Positions 18,100-29,715 of a DNA stretch of 64,000 nucleotides are shown one piece after another; position 1 is the stretch's first letter, and each line of letters starts with the position of its first letter. This DNA comes from Chryseobacterium arthrosphaerae (GTDB taxonomy: Bacteria; Bacteroidota; Bacteroidia; Flavobacteriales; Weeksellaceae), in assembly GCF_001684965.1 (NCBI RefSeq), contig NZ_MAYG01000001.1, forward strand, positions 1,984,001-2,048,000, read 5' to 3'. The position numbers and the translations under genes were made by a program. The notes below the pieces were generated by a model. It saw only the letters and a program-made list of their open reading frames with translations, was not told the origin of the DNA and did not search any database.

Positions 18100-18624
18100 A
18101 TGAAAAAACAACTTCTGCCCATGGCAATTCTACTTGCCGCAACGGGTACCGTGAAGTCTCAGGTTGCCATAGGAAAACCGGCCGTCACCAATACATCGGT
18201 TTCCCTTGAATTTGCAGACACGGAGAACCGGGGATTGATACTTCCCTACGTAGAAACAAAGACAGGAATTACGGACAACGGTACCATTATCTATGATACC
18301 ACCGACCACAAAGTAAAATACCTGAAGGATTCCGGTACATGGACTGACTTAAGTGTTGACAACACAGGAACTGCCAATATTTCAATCCAGACCGGCAAAA
18401 CTGAATCCACAAACGCAAAATCGGTCATCGGATCGGCAGCGGCTACAGACACCACACCGGGAATACTGGTTTTATCTGATGCCAACAAGGCGATGATATT
18501 ACCCAAAGTGGCCAGTCCGCACCTCAACATCATTGATCCCGCTCCCGGAATGATGGCCTATGATACCGTTAAACGACAACTTGCTGTATATAACGGCAAA
18601 GTCTGGACTTTCTGGAAACCTTAA
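18100..18624 (+). CDS. Secreted protein with two GxxxYD-type modules
   Basis: A 174-residue protein with signal peptide MKKQLLPMAILLAATGTVKSQ. Two copies of a short module follow: NGTIIYDTTDHKVKYL with GTWTDL (about 59-85), and PGMMAYDTVKRQLAVYNG with VWTFW (about 148-172). A Thr/Ala-rich linker separates them. The second copy ends the protein. The same module is found in both preceding genes and at the C-terminus of the following giant protein. No catalytic motif; a structural or surface role is inferred from the signal peptide and context. Confidence 0.65.
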   Translation: MKKQLLPMAILLAATGTVKSQVAIGKPAVTNTSVSLEFADTENRGLILPYVETKTGITDNGTIIYDTTDHKVKYLKDSGTWTDLSVDNTGTANISIQTGKTESTNAKSVIGSAAATDTTPGILVLSDANKAMILPKVASPHLNIIDPAPGMMAYDTVKRQLAVYNGKVWTFWKP

Positions 18625-18839
18625 ATGAACACCCTATGGAAAAAATGCACTTTTATTAATCCGGTTATTTATAAACATGACCGCTCATTGGCAGGTAGGT
18701 ATTACTATCAGGTTCCCAAAGGCGATATTAAATATTGCCGGTAAAACTACCAATATCTGTATCTAAACCCATGGTCATATTTATAAAAATCACATTACAA
18801 AAACGACATGTCGGAACTCCGGCTAAAAACTATTAAGTC

Positions 18840-21800
18840 ATGAAAAAACAAACCGTCTTTTTCCTCATATTCCTCATTATGGGCAATATGATGATGCTGG
18901 CACAGAACTGCAACATCAATGCAGGAGCCAATGCCGTCATTTGCGGCACCTCGACCAATCTATCGGGAAGCCCGGGCGGCAGTACATCAGGAAATCCTTT
19001 ATGGACCCTGGTATCCAAACCGTCCGGTGCACCGGATCCGGTGATTGTGACCCCCACAGGCTACAATACCTCTGTCACCGGAATGACCTATCCCGGAAAT
19101 TATGTATTCCAGATTGCACAGACCTGTACTACAGGAACGGCCACCTCACAGGTAACCATTACGGCACCGGGAGATGTTTCATCCTTTACTGCAGGACCGG
19201 ACATCACCAACGTTTCCGCCCTTACCGGAACGGCCACCCTGAATGCCGTAATACCGGCAGGGTACACCGCATCGTGGACCTATTATAACATTTTCAATAA
19301 AGAATTTTATAACCAGACCACTACCACGAATGCCACCATGTCCAATACGACAACGGCAACCCCTACCCTTACTCTTACGAAGAAAGCCAATCATGACATT
19401 GATCCGGCTTATCGTGCAGTATTGAGGATAACCTCCATCAACAATCCGAACTGTTGGTATGAAGATGATGCCATCGTAAGGTTCATTCCAAATCCACAAA
19501 TCAGTCTTTCTGCCACCCACAACAGATGTTACCCATCGACGGATCCGAACCGGTACATCAGTTTAAGCGGGACCTCGCCGGTCTTTGCAAGCAATACGGC
19601 CAACTCATCCGGAAATCCGGCATTCGGGACAACGGTTACATTGAATGTCATCAGCCAGCCGGCAGGAGGAAATATTTCATTTTATCAGATAAGAAACAGC
19701 TCGATTTACTTCAATGGTGTAAATGTTACAGGTAGCTATGTATTCACCATGACTGTTACAAATGCGAACGGAACTTATACCACCCCGCAGATAACCTACA
19801 ACTACAATGGTACAGATCCAAAGCCAGTCAGTTTTATTGATGCTTCATACCCTGAACAGATGCAATCTTACCGTGCTGCCGGAAGCGGAGGTGCTGTGTA
19901 TTGCAATATGGCGGGGAAAACAACGCCAATTACCATCTATTTCAAGATCGATCCTTCTGATCCCGCAACAATTACCACTACAGCTGGTAATTCAGGAATT
20001 GCTCCTCCAGGTGGAAATCCTACCCTGGTTTTGAATGGAGCCGGAACAATGAACAGGAATGTAGTGGTAACACCACCTGCCGGAGGCTGGCAAGTGGGAA
20101 CTTACGTTGTGAATATATCAACCAAAAGCGGTACCTGTGGTAACAGCCAGGATTATTACATTCATATTTCGGACGGCAACCGTCCGGGTGTGACAGTTCC
20201 CAACACAACAATATGTTATACGGGATCAGGTATTGTAACGGCAACGGTTCCCCTGCCTGCTGTATACGTAGGAGCGGTCAATACCAGTTATCTTCAGACG
20301 TTTCCGGGTAAATATGACTTTACCCTGATATCTAAACCTGCCGGAGCAGCCAATCCCGTTTACGAATCTGACAATCTCAGAACATTTACCAGTACCTCCA
20401 CCACAATAAGTAATCTGGATAAACAGGGAGAGTATGTGTTCAGGATAAAGGCTGTACCTGACGCAGGAGGAGTGGATCCCAGATTCATTGATAAAGAGTA
20501 TGCCTGCTCAGGAACTTCTCCGGAGGGTACATTCTCCATATTTGTATCTCCACAGGTAAATGCCAATGCAGGATCCAATCAAACTTTGGCAGCAGGGGCA
20601 TCACAAACTTCCCTCAACGGGAACAATCCGGGAGTATCATCTACGGGTTTATGGACTTTAGTTTCAAAACCAGCGGGAGCTTCGGATCCGGTGATTGTCA
20701 ATCCATCTTTGTATAATACCAATGTTACAGGGCTTACCAGTTCAGGAACATATACTTTCAGATGGACTATTACCACGGGTACCTGCAGCAGCTTCAGTGA
20801 CTTAACGGTCAATGTTTCCGCTCCAGCTCCAGGAGGAGTTACCGCAGCAGTCTGGTATAAAGCAGATGCTATTACATCCGCAGACAATACCCTGCTGAAC
20901 CAATGGAATGATCAAATGGGAACAGGATATAACCTTGTACAGGCTACCACTACCCTGCAACCTACTTTTTCCAATCAGAATACCCTGGCTAATTTCAACC
21001 CAACGGTAACGTTCAATTCAACCGGGCATGGCACGGCGCAAGGAGGTTTCATGGCAGCTGATCCGGGAAGTGGAAAGGAAATCATAGACCGTGCAAAAGG
21101 AAGTATCTATATTGCCGGTAAAATGAGCACTCTGGGTGCAGCCGGACTGGCAGGTTTTGACCAGAGCATGGATTATCCGGGATTACACATTTCCAATAAT
21201 GCCACTACAGACAAATTATTGTTTTATACGGCAGGAAGTGGTTATACCACCTTATCCACTAATTTATTTGCAGGCAAAAAGCCTTTTGTAGCAGGTTCTT
21301 CATGGCTGAATGCAGCCGGAGCTACCGCATCAAACCCATTGGCAAAAGTCTGGCTGGATGGCAATGAATCCATTTACAACAATACTCTCGGCAACGTAAA
21401 TACAGGAAATACAGCCCGTATTTTTAGAATAGGTCGTGATACCAATTGGGGAAGCCATGATGGTCAGATGAATGAAGCCATTGTATTTGCAGCTCCACTT
21501 ACAGCGCTGGAAAAAAACCGTGTAGATTCTTACCTGGCTGTTAAATGGGGAACAACCCTTACGGGTGATTATGTAAACTCTGCCAATAATATTGTCTGGA
21601 ATTCTAATCCTGCCTACCAAAATAATATTTTAGGTATTGCAAGGGATAATCTTTCTTCTTTATACCAGAAACAGTCACGAAGTGAAAATCCTGATCAAAA
21701 ATTGGTTATCGGAGCAGGAAATTCATTGGCAAACTCTAATGCAGCAAACACCAATACGTTGACAGAAGGGCAATTCCTGATTGCGGGAGACAATGGCCTG

Positions 21801-24800
21801 AAACAAGAGCTGAAAACATTATTGACCTATACAGCCGGAACCAACGGAGCAGTGAACTCCCGCTTTGAATCCATCTGGAAAGTACAGAATACCGGAAATG
21901 TGGGACAGGTAACTGTCGCATGGCCTAAAGGCGTAAAAAACATGTATTTGGTTCAGTCTTCGGATGCTGTAATTGATGCTACTGACAGCTTTACTCCAAT
22001 GACTACCGAGGTTACCGTAAACGGAGTGGTATACAACACAGCCAATGTTACATTAGCAGACGGGCAGTATTTTACCTTAGCCGGTTATGCTTATGCTCCT
22101 GGTGGTGTATTTTCTGCTGCCTGGTATCGTGCAGATGCTGTTTCAAATTTATTCTCAGATGCTGGAACCACCGTAGCTACAGACAATGCTACCGTTCAGC
22201 AATGGAATGAATTCAACAACAAGCCGTTCTCTCTTCTACAGGCAACAGCAACTTATCGTCCGAAGTTCTCCAATACTGCAACATTAGCAAACTTCAACCC
22301 AACCGTCATTTATGACGGAACTCAAAAATGGCTGCAATATGCCCCGGCAGATGCACAGGGATATATTCTCGACAGAAGTAAAGGTGCTTTATTTTCTGCA
22401 GGAAATACTACAAGCGCAGCATCTTCATTATTTGGATTTGGAGTTGCAGGATCCGCCAATGCAATGGATGATCCCGGGTTGTACAGTTTCACGGGAAATA
22501 AATTTTTATTCTATCCTGTAATAGGTGAATACGATCCTCAAAGTACTTATACCATCAACGGTTCTTATATTGGTGGAGGTACCTGGGAAAATGGTGCAGG
22601 AACAGGAGGAAATAATGCCGTAAATATCACATTAAATGGTTTCCATCAAATATACAACACCAATATTTCGAATGTAAATACTGCTATAAACCGTAATGCC
22701 CTGATGGTAGGAAAAGCAGATGCAGGAGCACAATTAGTGGGACAGCAAAATGAAATGATTGTTTTTGCAGATAAGCTAACAGATGAAGAAGTAAATAAAG
22801 TAGAATCTTATCTTGCTATAAAATACGGGCAAACCCTGAGTAAAGAACAAAACAGAAATTATCTGAGTTCTACGGGTACAGTGGTTTGGGATGGTTCAGC
22901 CAGCAGTTATTATAACAATATCCTGGGTATTGCAAGAGATAATACCTCAGCCCTGCACCAAAAGCAATCACAAAGTATAAATGACGGTCAGAAACTGATC
23001 ATCGGTGCAGGAAATTCATTGGCGAATACCAATATTGACAATACCAATTCCCTGGCAGAAGGACAATTCCTGATGACTGGTGACAACGGTCTTAAACAAA
23101 TCCTGAACACTCCATTGGTGTATACCTCGGGAGCAAACGGAGAGACCAACCATCGTTTTGAAGCCATCTGGAAGGTTCAGAATACCAATGGTGTAGGAAC
23201 CGTGACAGTAGCATGGCCTAAAGGGATAAAGAACCTGTATCTGGTACAGTCTGCCAACCCTGTCTTTGATGCTGCGTCCACTTTCACTCCAATGACGGCA
23301 GAAACTACCGTAAATGGTGTAGTTTACAACACAGCAAATGTGACATTGGCCAATGGGCAGTTCTTTACTTTTGCAGGATACCTGTATGCTCCCGGAGGAG
23401 TTGCCGGATCGGATTTCTGGATCAGGTCTGATGACGCCGGAGACATTGCAGCAGCATGGAAGGATAATTCCATCAACGCCAATGATATCCCTGCAGTAGG
23501 TACATGGACACTTTCCCCAGCGGACAAGGATCATAACTTCCATCCGTTTACTACAGGGTACAGTGCTTCAAAGTTATTCTATAACAATGCATCAACACTG
23601 AACCCAACCAATGGTGAATTGCCTGATGTATCCCATTCCATCTTCTCAGCAGTACGACCTACCTCTTCAGGAACCGGCCGTATCACAGGTATTGATGATG
23701 ATGCAACCTTTGCTTCCGAACCGGGAACTTCAATCGCAAATGGAAAACCAAGGCATTATGAGTATTACAATACCGTAACATCAACAGATTTTTCCTCAAC
23801 CTTCAATATCGGTGTATCCAATATATTCTCATCGATAGCGGATAATTCCGTTGCGAATGGAGGAACATCCACATTCTCAGGAGGTGAAAAAAGATTAGGT
23901 CTGAATGGTACTTATGAAACGACGACCTTCAACAATACCAATAAATTCCAGATTTATGGCCGTAATCTGAGGGTCGGACATGCCGGATGGGATGCCTCGG
24001 GAGCATTCCCTGGAGACATTATGGAGGTCATCTGGTACAAGCGTACACTGACAGCCAATGAGCAGACGAGAGTGAATTCTTATCTTGCCGTAAAGAATGG
24101 GGTTACCCTGAATGAGAATTATCTTTCCACCAGCAGCAATGTGGTATGGGACAGAACCAGCAATACCGGATACAACAACAATATCTTCGGTATTGCAAGG
24201 GACGAGGTAACCGTATTGAACCAGAAACAATCCGGAAGTATCAACACTGGTCAAAAGCTCATCATTTCCACAACAGGACTGGCCGACAACAATGTTGCCA
24301 ATACCACTGGGCTTCCTTCTAACCAGCAATACTTAATGATTGGAGACAACAATCTGAAGCAGGGCCTGAAAACTCCATTAAGCTATTCAGGAGGCTCCAA
24401 TGGTCAGGTGAATTTCCGCTTCGAAGCGATCTGGAAGGCCCAGAACACAGGGAATGTAGGACAGGTAACGGTTGCCTGGCCAAAAGGAATCAAAAATCTG
24501 TATCTGGTACAGTCTCCGGATGAAACGTTCGATACGACGGATAATTTCACTCCAATGACTACGGAAGTGACTATCAATGGCGTGACTTACCAGACTGCCA
24601 ATGTAACACTGGACAACGGGCAGTTCTTTACTTTTGCAGGTTTTGGAGTGGCTCCAGGTGGAGTTGTGAATAATCTTTCCTATTGGTACAGAGCTGATAA
24701 AGATGCCGTCAATACAGGAGACGGAACAGATGTTACAGCATGGACAGACCAGTTCTCAGGAACTACTTCTGCACAGCTGGGAACCAATGCCCTGCCAAAA

Positions 24801-27227
24801 TTCAGGTTGGGTGCTGCCAATTATTTCAACTTCAACCCGGGAGTGAACTTTACCGCAGGAAGCCAGACTCTTGGTAATATCAATGTAAGAACATTCTCTG
24901 AAGATTCTTATGATATGTTTACATTGACCAAAGAAGGGATGGCAAGCGGAGGAGATCATCCGAGCATCTTCAGATCCCTGGTAGATAATGCGTTCCTTAC
25001 CGGAGGTTTACGAAGATGGGATGGTTTAGGAATCGTAATGGACAACAGAATTGAACGACTCTCCAATACCGGTGGAAATACCGATTATTACGGAACTCCT
25101 GCCGGAGCATTTTCCACAACAATTCCGAGCATCATGTACCATACGTTTACAGCGCTTACTACCACCAGGGCCCTTAACGGAGGTGCTAATTTCGCAACGA
25201 CCAATCATTCTGGTACCGGTGTACGAAATCTAAACGGAGGACATTTATTCGGTAATTCACAGTTTGGAGGTAATGGAAGTGATAACCAGGGGTTCATAGG
25301 GAATTTAGGAGAAACCATCATCTACGGTTCAGGTAATCTTACCACTGCTGAACGCAGAAAGGTAGATTCCTATCTCGCCATCAAGTATGGTCTTACACTG
25401 GGACAAGTGAATACTGACCACTATCTTGATACGAATGGAAACACCGTTTGGAATGGTGCTGCCAACACCACGTTCAATAATAACATCTTTGGTATGTCTC
25501 GTGATGACATAGAAGCTTTTGAACAGAAGGTGTCAAAAAGTGTCAATGCGGGAACAATCCTTACAGTGGCTACGGTCAATGATTTTGTTAATCCGAACCA
25601 AAATGCGGCACGTACGGGCTTTGCCAATGACAGGACTTATTTCCTTTTGGGGGATAATGCCAATGTAACCACAACACCTGTAGATGTTACCGTAGGTACC
25701 AATACCTATAAGAGGATTCCAAGAGCCTGGCTGGTACAGGAGAAAAATGCCGATGCAGGAAACGTATTCTTTGAAGCGGACCTTACGGCTTATAACAGCG
25801 GTACATTCAACACCGGATCTGGTATGATGGCTATGCTGATTGCTGATGATGCGGCCTTCACAACCAATGTAACGACAGTGAACGCTACGCTCAATACAGG
25901 AACAAAATGGGTATACCAGCAGAATATCGCTGATGGCAAGTACGTTACATTTGCAAAAATTCCTTGCTACGGCCCTGATACTGATGGAGATGGTGTTCCG
26001 GACATGTGTGACCTGGATAATGATAATGACGGTATATCAGACCTTAATGAAAATTGTGGCGGATATTATTCTGATAATGAAAGCGGACCATGGAAAGGAG
26101 ATACGGCTTCCAATCTGACCGTAACAGCTCCTAACACTTCCCTGCAAACTGCTTCCAGCTTCAATGATAACCTGAATCATTTCTATGTTGACAGCAATGG
26201 GGCTACCAAAAGACTTGTCAGGTTCCACAGCAATAGCTCCGTGAGTATAACTTATAGTTTCTCAACAGGAGTTCCTGCCAGCGAACTTGCTTTCTACATC
26301 GAGGATGTGGACGGTCTTTCAAATGGTTCTTCTTCTGCCAGCTATTCTTTAAAGATCAATGGTGGGGATGTAAATGGCAGACTTGAAAAAGATATGACGA
26401 CCAACTATATGGCAGCCATTCCTTCTGCTGTAATGAACTATGATCCTGTAACGGGAGCCATTTCCTCAACAGGGGCGGTAAATGATCAGTGGATCCTTCT
26501 GAGAGGTGTAGGAAATGACCTTGTGACTTCCATTACTCTTACAAGTAATAATTTTGGTTCGAATGATGCAGTGGCCTATGGCTTATTTGCGCACAAGTCC
26601 TGCGATACCGATGGTGACGGAATTCCTAACCACCTTGATCTGGATTCTGACGGAGACGGATGCCCTGATGCAATTGAAGGAACGGGAGGATTCACAACTG
26701 CCAACCTTACAGACTCCTCATTGCCGGGTGGTAATACGGGAAGCAACTACAACGGAACTGCCGGACCGGTGATCAAGAATCTTGGCAATACTGTCAATTC
26801 CAATGGAATTCCAACCATTGCCAATGCCGGACAGGCCATAGGAAGTTCTCAAAACTTATCTGTTTCAGCCTGTATACCGCCATTCTGCTACAAACCTGGT
26901 GTTACAGCAGGTACCGCATTGGAAACCAAAGCCGGTATCACAGCACTGGGCAGAGCCGGAGCCGGTACAGACAACTGGCCAATGGTAAGAAAAGGTGGAT
27001 GGCTTGCCCTGGAGGCCAAAACCAAAGGTTTTGTTCCGAACAGGGTGAAATTCAATGCATCCAATCAACCTGTTGCAGCTGATGGAGTGACTCCTGTCAT
27101 TACAGCTCCTGTAGAAGGTATGGTGGTGTATGATACCACCAATAAGTGTATGAAGATCTATACTCTTAAAGAAGGTGATGCAACCATGAACTGGCACTGC
27201 ATCACTACACAGACTTGCCCTGATTAA
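18840..27227 (+). CDS. Giant modular surface protein (2795 residues)
   Basis: Signal peptide [22 protein letters not shown]. Ig/PKD-like segments at about 23-105 and 575-655 share WTLVSKPxGAxDPVIV. Four tandem modules of about 420 residues begin near 665, 1087, 1518 and 1937. Each pairs a lectin/laminin-G-like beta-sandwich (AxWYRADAV, [14 protein letters not shown]) with a second part ([23 protein letters not shown], [13 protein letters not shown], [16 protein letters not shown]). I associate this module with DUF8202 from memory. Two calcium-type DxDGDG segments ([19 protein letters not shown], about 2380; [19 protein letters not shown], about 2590) follow, then a C-terminal region ending with [15 protein letters not shown]. 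There is no T9SS domain. Probably an adhesin or stalk protein; ligand unknown. Confidence 0.85.
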   Translation: MKKQTVFFLIFLIMGNMMMLAQNCNINAGANAVICGTSTNLSGSPGGSTSGNPLWTLVSKPSGAPDPVIVTPTGYNTSVTGMTYPGNYVFQIAQTCTTGTATSQVTITAPGDVSSFTAGPDITNVSALTGTATLNAVIPAGYTASWTYYNIFNKEFYNQTTTTNATMSNTTTATPTLTLTKKANHDIDPAYRAVLRITSINNPNCWYEDDAIVRFIPNPQISLSATHNRCYPSTDPNRYISLSGTSPVFASNTANSSGNPAFGTTVTLNVISQPAGGNISFYQIRNSSIYFNGVNVTGSYVFTMTVTNANGTYTTPQITYNYNGTDPKPVSFIDASYPEQMQSYRAAGSGGAVYCNMAGKTTPITIYFKIDPSDPATITTTAGNSGIAPPGGNPTLVLNGAGTMNRNVVVTPPAGGWQVGTYVVNISTKSGTCGNSQDYYIHISDGNRPGVTVPNTTICYTGSGIVTATVPLPAVYVGAVNTSYLQTFPGKYDFTLISKPAGAANPVYESDNLRTFTSTSTTISNLDKQGEYVFRIKAVPDAGGVDPRFIDKEYACSGTSPEGTFSIFVSPQVNANAGSNQTLAAGASQTSLNGNNPGVSSTGLWTLVSKPAGASDPVIVNPSLYNTNVTGLTSSGTYTFRWTITTGTCSSFSDLTVNVSAPAPGGVTAAVWYKADAITSADNTLLNQWNDQMGTGYNLVQATTTLQPTFSNQNTLANFNPTVTFNSTGHGTAQGGFMAADPGSGKEIIDRAKGSIYIAGKMSTLGAAGLAGFDQSMDYPGLHISNNATTDKLLFYTAGSGYTTLSTNLFAGKKPFVAGSSWLNAAGATASNPLAKVWLDGNESIYNNTLGNVNTGNTARIFRIGRDTNWGSHDGQMNEAIVFAAPLTALEKNRVDSYLAVKWGTTLTGDYVNSANNIVWNSNPAYQNNILGIARDNLSSLYQKQSRSENPDQKLVIGAGNSLANSNAANTNTLTEGQFLIAGDNGLKQELKTLLTYTAGTNGAVNSRFESIWKVQNTGNVGQVTVAWPKGVKNMYLVQSSDAVIDATDSFTPMTTEVTVNGVVYNTANVTLADGQYFTLAGYAYAPGGVFSAAWYRADAVSNLFSDAGTTVATDNATVQQWNEFNNKPFSLLQATATYRPKFSNTATLANFNPTVIYDGTQKWLQYAPADAQGYILDRSKGALFSAGNTTSAASSLFGFGVAGSANAMDDPGLYSFTGNKFLFYPVIGEYDPQSTYTINGSYIGGGTWENGAGTGGNNAVNITLNGFHQIYNTNISNVNTAINRNALMVGKADAGAQLVGQQNEMIVFADKLTDEEVNKVESYLAIKYGQTLSKEQNRNYLSSTGTVVWDGSASSYYNNILGIARDNTSALHQKQSQSINDGQKLIIGAGNSLANTNIDNTNSLAEGQFLMTGDNGLKQILNTPLVYTSGANGETNHRFEAIWKVQNTNGVGTVTVAWPKGIKNLYLVQSANPVFDAASTFTPMTAETTVNGVVYNTANVTLANGQFFTFAGYLYAPGGVAGSDFWIRSDDAGDIAAAWKDNSINANDIPAVGTWTLSPADKDHNFHPFTTGYSASKLFYNNASTLNPTNGELPDVSHSIFSAVRPTSSGTGRITGIDDDATFASEPGTSIANGKPRHYEYYNTVTSTDFSSTFNIGVSNIFSSIADNSVANGGTSTFSGGEKRLGLNGTYETTTFNNTNKFQIYGRNLRVGHAGWDASGAFPGDIMEVIWYKRTLTANEQTRVNSYLAVKNGVTLNENYLSTSSNVVWDRTSNTGYNNNIFGIARDEVTVLNQKQSGSINTGQKLIISTTGLADNNVANTTGLPSNQQYLMIGDNNLKQGLKTPLSYSGGSNGQVNFRFEAIWKAQNTGNVGQVTVAWPKGIKNLYLVQSPDETFDTTDNFTPMTTEVTINGVTYQTANVTLDNGQFFTFAGFGVAPGGVVNNLSYWYRADKDAVNTGDGTDVTAWTDQFSGTTSAQLGTNALPKFRLGAANYFNFNPGVNFTAGSQTLGNINVRTFSEDSYDMFTLTKEGMASGGDHPSIFRSLVDNAFLTGGLRRWDGLGIVMDNRIERLSNTGGNTDYYGTPAGAFSTTIPSIMYHTFTALTTTRALNGGANFATTNHSGTGVRNLNGGHLFGNSQFGGNGSDNQGFIGNLGETIIYGSGNLTTAERRKVDSYLAIKYGLTLGQVNTDHYLDTNGNTVWNGAANTTFNNNIFGMSRDDIEAFEQKVSKSVNAGTILTVATVNDFVNPNQNAARTGFANDRTYFLLGDNANVTTTPVDVTVGTNTYKRIPRAWLVQEKNADAGNVFFEADLTAYNSGTFNTGSGMMAMLIADDAAFTTNVTTVNATLNTGTKWVYQQNIADGKYVTFAKIPCYGPDTDGDGVPDMCDLDNDNDGISDLNENCGGYYSDNESGPWKGDTASNLTVTAPNTSLQTASSFNDNLNHFYVDSNGATKRLVRFHSNSSVSITYSFSTGVPASELAFYIEDVDGLSNGSSSASYSLKINGGDVNGRLEKDMTTNYMAAIPSAVMNYDPVTGAISSTGAVNDQWILLRGVGNDLVTSITLTSNNFGSNDAVAYGLFAHKSCDTDGDGIPNHLDLDSDGDGCPDAIEGTGGFTTANLTDSSLPGGNTGSNYNGTAGPVIKNLGNTVNSNGIPTIANAGQAIGSSQNLSVSACIPPFCYKPGVTAGTALETKAGITALGRAGAGTDNWPMVRKGGWLALEAKTKGFVPNRVKFNASNQPVAADGVTPVITAPVEGMVVYDTTNKCMKIYTLKEGDATMNWHCITTQTCPD

Positions 27228-27254
27228 TAAAAAGCAGGTTGTAATTGATAGTTT

Positions 27255-27286
27255 CTTAGCTCCGGGAAGTAATGTACGGAGCTAAG
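27255..27286 (+). terminator. Hairpin after the giant surface protein gene
   Basis: CTTAGCTCCG (27255-27264) and CGGAGCTAAG (27277-27286) form a perfect 10-bp stem with a 12-base loop, 27 bases after the stop; no T-run. The remaining bases up to 27546 show nothing I can support. Confidence 0.5.
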
Positions 27287-27546
27287 GCTGTCAATTTTAA
27301 ATGAATTGTAACGCAAATCGAATGATGAACTGAATGAAAAAAAACTTAATCAACACTATGATTCAATGCCTTGAATGAATAATACAGCATTGAAAATACT
27401 TAAGAACACTCAGGTAATGAAAATGATATAAAAAAGGTAGTAATACCGCATCAATACTATTTTAACTGAAGGGATTTGTGAAATCAATATCATCTGACTA
27501 TTGGTAACACGCATCATCCTTCTCCCCTTTTAAAGAAACACTGCTT

Positions 27547-27969
27547 ATGAAGTCAAATTTTAGAAATATTCATATTGGAAAATTCATACAGCTACGGGTT
27601 AAAGAAAACAATATTGACATGCCCCGCATCTGTAACTTTATGAAATGTACGGAAACTGAAATTAATGAAATGTACCTCCGGGAAGACCTGCCTACTGATA
27701 TTCTGCTGAGATGGAGCAAGCTGCTTGAATATGATTTCTTCAGAATATATTCCCAACATCTGATCTTATATGCCCCGCCTTCCGCAGCAATCCGGGAATC
27801 CGATGCATCAAAGCTTCCCCGTTTCAGGAAGAATATTTACACTCAGGAAATGATAGATTTTATTTTGGAACTGATAGAAAAAAAAGAAAAGACCAGACGG
27901 CAGATCACAGACGACTATGGAATTCCGTATACTACCTTATGCAAATGGATCGCAAAAAATAATAAATGA
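27547..27969 (+). CDS. Small HTH DNA-binding protein (first of a pair)
   Basis: A 140-residue protein. The C-terminal third (IYTQEMIDFILELIEKKEKT, then RRQITDDYGIPYTTLCKWIAKNN) is a helix-turn-helix of the transposase OrfA/HTH_28 style. The N-terminal part (about 1-80) resembles a Cro-like helical domain (FIQLRVKENNIDMPRICNFM). It overlaps the next HTH gene by 4 bp (ATGA). No transposase catalytic domain is near, so regulator is more likely than IS remnant. I do not know the target. Confidence 0.6.
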   Translation: MKSNFRNIHIGKFIQLRVKENNIDMPRICNFMKCTETEINEMYLREDLPTDILLRWSKLLEYDFFRIYSQHLILYAPPSAAIRESDASKLPRFRKNIYTQEMIDFILELIEKKEKTRRQITDDYGIPYTTLCKWIAKNNK

Positions 27970-28313
27970 CAACATCTCATCTGAAAATGAAAAAAAAGAG
28001 CCAACCAAACTATAAACGAATCTATTCGGATATCATTGATCGGAAATTTCCCCATAAAAAAGCAGAATGCGAAAAATTATTGGGAAAGAAAATGCTTTCT
28101 GCCATGGATATTATGGAACTGAACAACAGAATCTTTGGCACCAGGGATAAAAACATCAAAAAGATGAATCAAAAACTCCGTTCCTACAATGAAGCAGATA
28201 TTCTGCGCATCCTTAATTATCAAAAAAATCACAAGATGAATAATATTCAGATCGCTGAGCACTTTGGCCTGAGCAGGAATACCATGACCAAATGGCGAAG
28301 GATGTTTCAATAG
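27966..28313 (+). CDS. Small HTH DNA-binding protein (second of the pair)
   Basis: A 115-residue basic protein. A C-terminal HTH at about 80-113 (ADILRILNYQKNHKMNNIQIAEHFGLSRNTMTKWRRMF) closely matches the transposase-like/regulator HTH of IS-derived proteins. It starts within the stop of its partner, suggesting translational coupling and possibly a hetero-complex. An internal ATG eight codons in is an alternative start. Function unknown. Confidence 0.6.
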   Translation: MTTSHLKMKKKSQPNYKRIYSDIIDRKFPHKKAECEKLLGKKMLSAMDIMELNNRIFGTRDKNIKKMNQKLRSYNEADILRILNYQKNHKMNNIQIAEHFGLSRNTMTKWRRMFQ

Positions 28314-28347
28314 CACACAATCATCATTAGTTCACAGGGGTGAAATC

Positions 28348-28376
28348 AATAAGGAGTTCTTTCAGAGCTCCTTATT
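28348..28376. terminator. Hairpin between the HTH pair and the small AraC gene
   Basis: AATAAGGAGTTCT (28348-28360) pairs with AGAGCTCCTTATT (28364-28376) with one G-U pair, 3-base loop, followed by TTGT. It sits between converging genes. Confidence 0.75.
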
Positions 28377-28406
28377 TTGTGGATTGATATGATTTATTTC
28401 CGGAAT

Positions 28407-28778
28407 TTATCCTTTGTTCTGCTTACGGAAGCTTCCCGGGGTCTGACCCGTCCGCCTTTTGAAAAACTTCGAAAAGTTAGAAGGGTCATAGGTGAATTTT
28501 CTCGCCACTTCAGCAATGGACACGTCCTCTTTTAATAATATTTCCTTTATTACTTTTATGATTCTTGCATCGTAGAAATAGCTGGGATGACGGCCGAACT
28601 CGTGCTGGATAACATCTATAAGATGTTTATGGGAAACAGCCAATTCTGAAGCAATCTGATTCAGGCTCATAAAATCTGCTGTTTTTGCAGAAAGCACATC
28701 TTCTATATGACGATCTAAAAACCCGAGATATTGCTCTGAAATTTCTTTACTTCTGCTTTTCTTTTTTCTTTCGCTCAT
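28407..28778 (-). CDS. Small AraC-family transcription factor (DNA-binding domain only)
   Basis: A 123-residue protein, essentially a lone AraC domain. The first HTH is around FMSLNQIASELAVSHKHLIDVIQHEFGRHPSYF, the second around VSIAEVARKFTYDPSNFSKFFKRRTGQTPGSFRK, the canonical C-terminal signature. There is no sensor domain; the 20 N-terminal residues are basic (SERKKKSRSKE). It may act with another partner or be controlled at the expression level. It is divergent from the lipoprotein gene at 29126. The region 28779-29125 shows no promoter match I would defend. Confidence 0.8.
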   Translation of the reverse strand: MSERKKKSRSKEISEQYLGFLDRHIEDVLSAKTADFMSLNQIASELAVSHKHLIDVIQHEFGRHPSYFYDARIIKVIKEILLKEDVSIAEVARKFTYDPSNFSKFFKRRTGQTPGSFRKQNKG

Positions 28779-29125
28779 GTTGTATTTTACGCATAGATGA
28801 TCTTAGAAAAACCAGTATTGGTTACTGATCAATAAATGATTGATTACAATATTAATATGAGCATACGACCCCTGCAAACATTATGTATGACGATTTCTGA
28901 ATTATGACCTACAAACAGGGTTTCATCTGTAATATTTTACAAACAAAGGGATTTGATTTTCAATATTTTATATTTTAGGGATATGAAAAGTTGATTCGAT
29001 GTGCCACTGTATGGATCTGTTGTATTTTACTTTCCTGCTTTTGCATCTGATGCTATAATTTTTACAAATACAGGATCTTTTAAAAGAAAATTCGGATTTT
29101 TCCGTTTAATTCTTAAATTTGGCTA

Positions 29126-29578
29126 ATGCAAAAGTATCTTTACCTCATCATCATATCATTTTCTTTTACCGGATGTTATACTTACCAGGTAAAAAAACAG
29201 ACCGCTACAGCTACTGACCAGAAACAGGAGCCTACAAAAGCTGCTGTATTGGCCGATAATAATTCTATGCAGGCGAAAAGCATTCCTGCCCAATCTCCTG
29301 CCCCTGCCCCAATTAATATCCAGGAGAGACTGGCCCCTAATAAGAATGTTAAAATTGACGTTGATGGCAAATCCTATAAAGTAATTGTTGACCGATGGGA
29401 AAGTGACAGTCTGGTTGTACATCCCGTTCGTAATCCTAAAAAGGTTCTGAAATTTCACAAGAATCAGATCAACAGCGAGAAAATTGCGGAAAAACGTTTT
29501 TCACAACCCATAGCAGATATCATTACGGTTACTGCTTACGCCGGAATCGGAGCTTTAATCTGGTTCCTTGTCCGCTAG
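29126..29578 (+). CDS. Lipoprotein with C-terminal membrane segment
   Basis: A 150-residue protein with signal/lipobox SFTGC (Cys17). A Gln/Ala/Pro-rich linker (22-70) precedes a compact beta-rich segment (KNVKIDVDGKSYKVIVDRWESDSLVV), and a hydrophobic helix closes it (about 130-150, ITVTAYAGIGALIWFLVR). A TAAATTTG sequence (29114-29121) ends four bases before the ATG, too close to be a normal promoter for this start. No family recognised; probably an envelope protein. Confidence 0.65.
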   Translation: MQKYLYLIIISFSFTGCYTYQVKKQTATATDQKQEPTKAAVLADNNSMQAKSIPAQSPAPAPINIQERLAPNKNVKIDVDGKSYKVIVDRWESDSLVVHPVRNPKKVLKFHKNQINSEKIAEKRFSQPIADIITVTAYAGIGALIWFLVR

Positions 29579-29604
29579 TTGTTATCACAGATACAATATA
29601 ACAC

Positions 29605-29648
29605 AAAACCCACAGCCATAAGGCTTTTATCCTATGGCTGCGGGTTTT
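29605..29648. terminator. Bidirectional terminator between lipoprotein and fibre genes
   Basis: AAAACCCACAGCCATA (29605-29620) pairs with TATGGCTGCGGGTTTT (29633-29648) with one mismatch, and has T-rich flanks in both directions. Confidence 0.8.
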
Positions 29649-29715
29649 ATATTCAATTAAATCTTTGGGAAAAGTTATTGATTTCTATCTTTCCCGGGAA
29701 TATTTATAAAGCTGT

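Noticed and set aside
15482..27227. T9SS sorting domains on the surface-protein run
   Set aside because: None of the four proteins ends in the expected YPNP...KxxK-type domain; only the RCC1 protein at 45280 has one.
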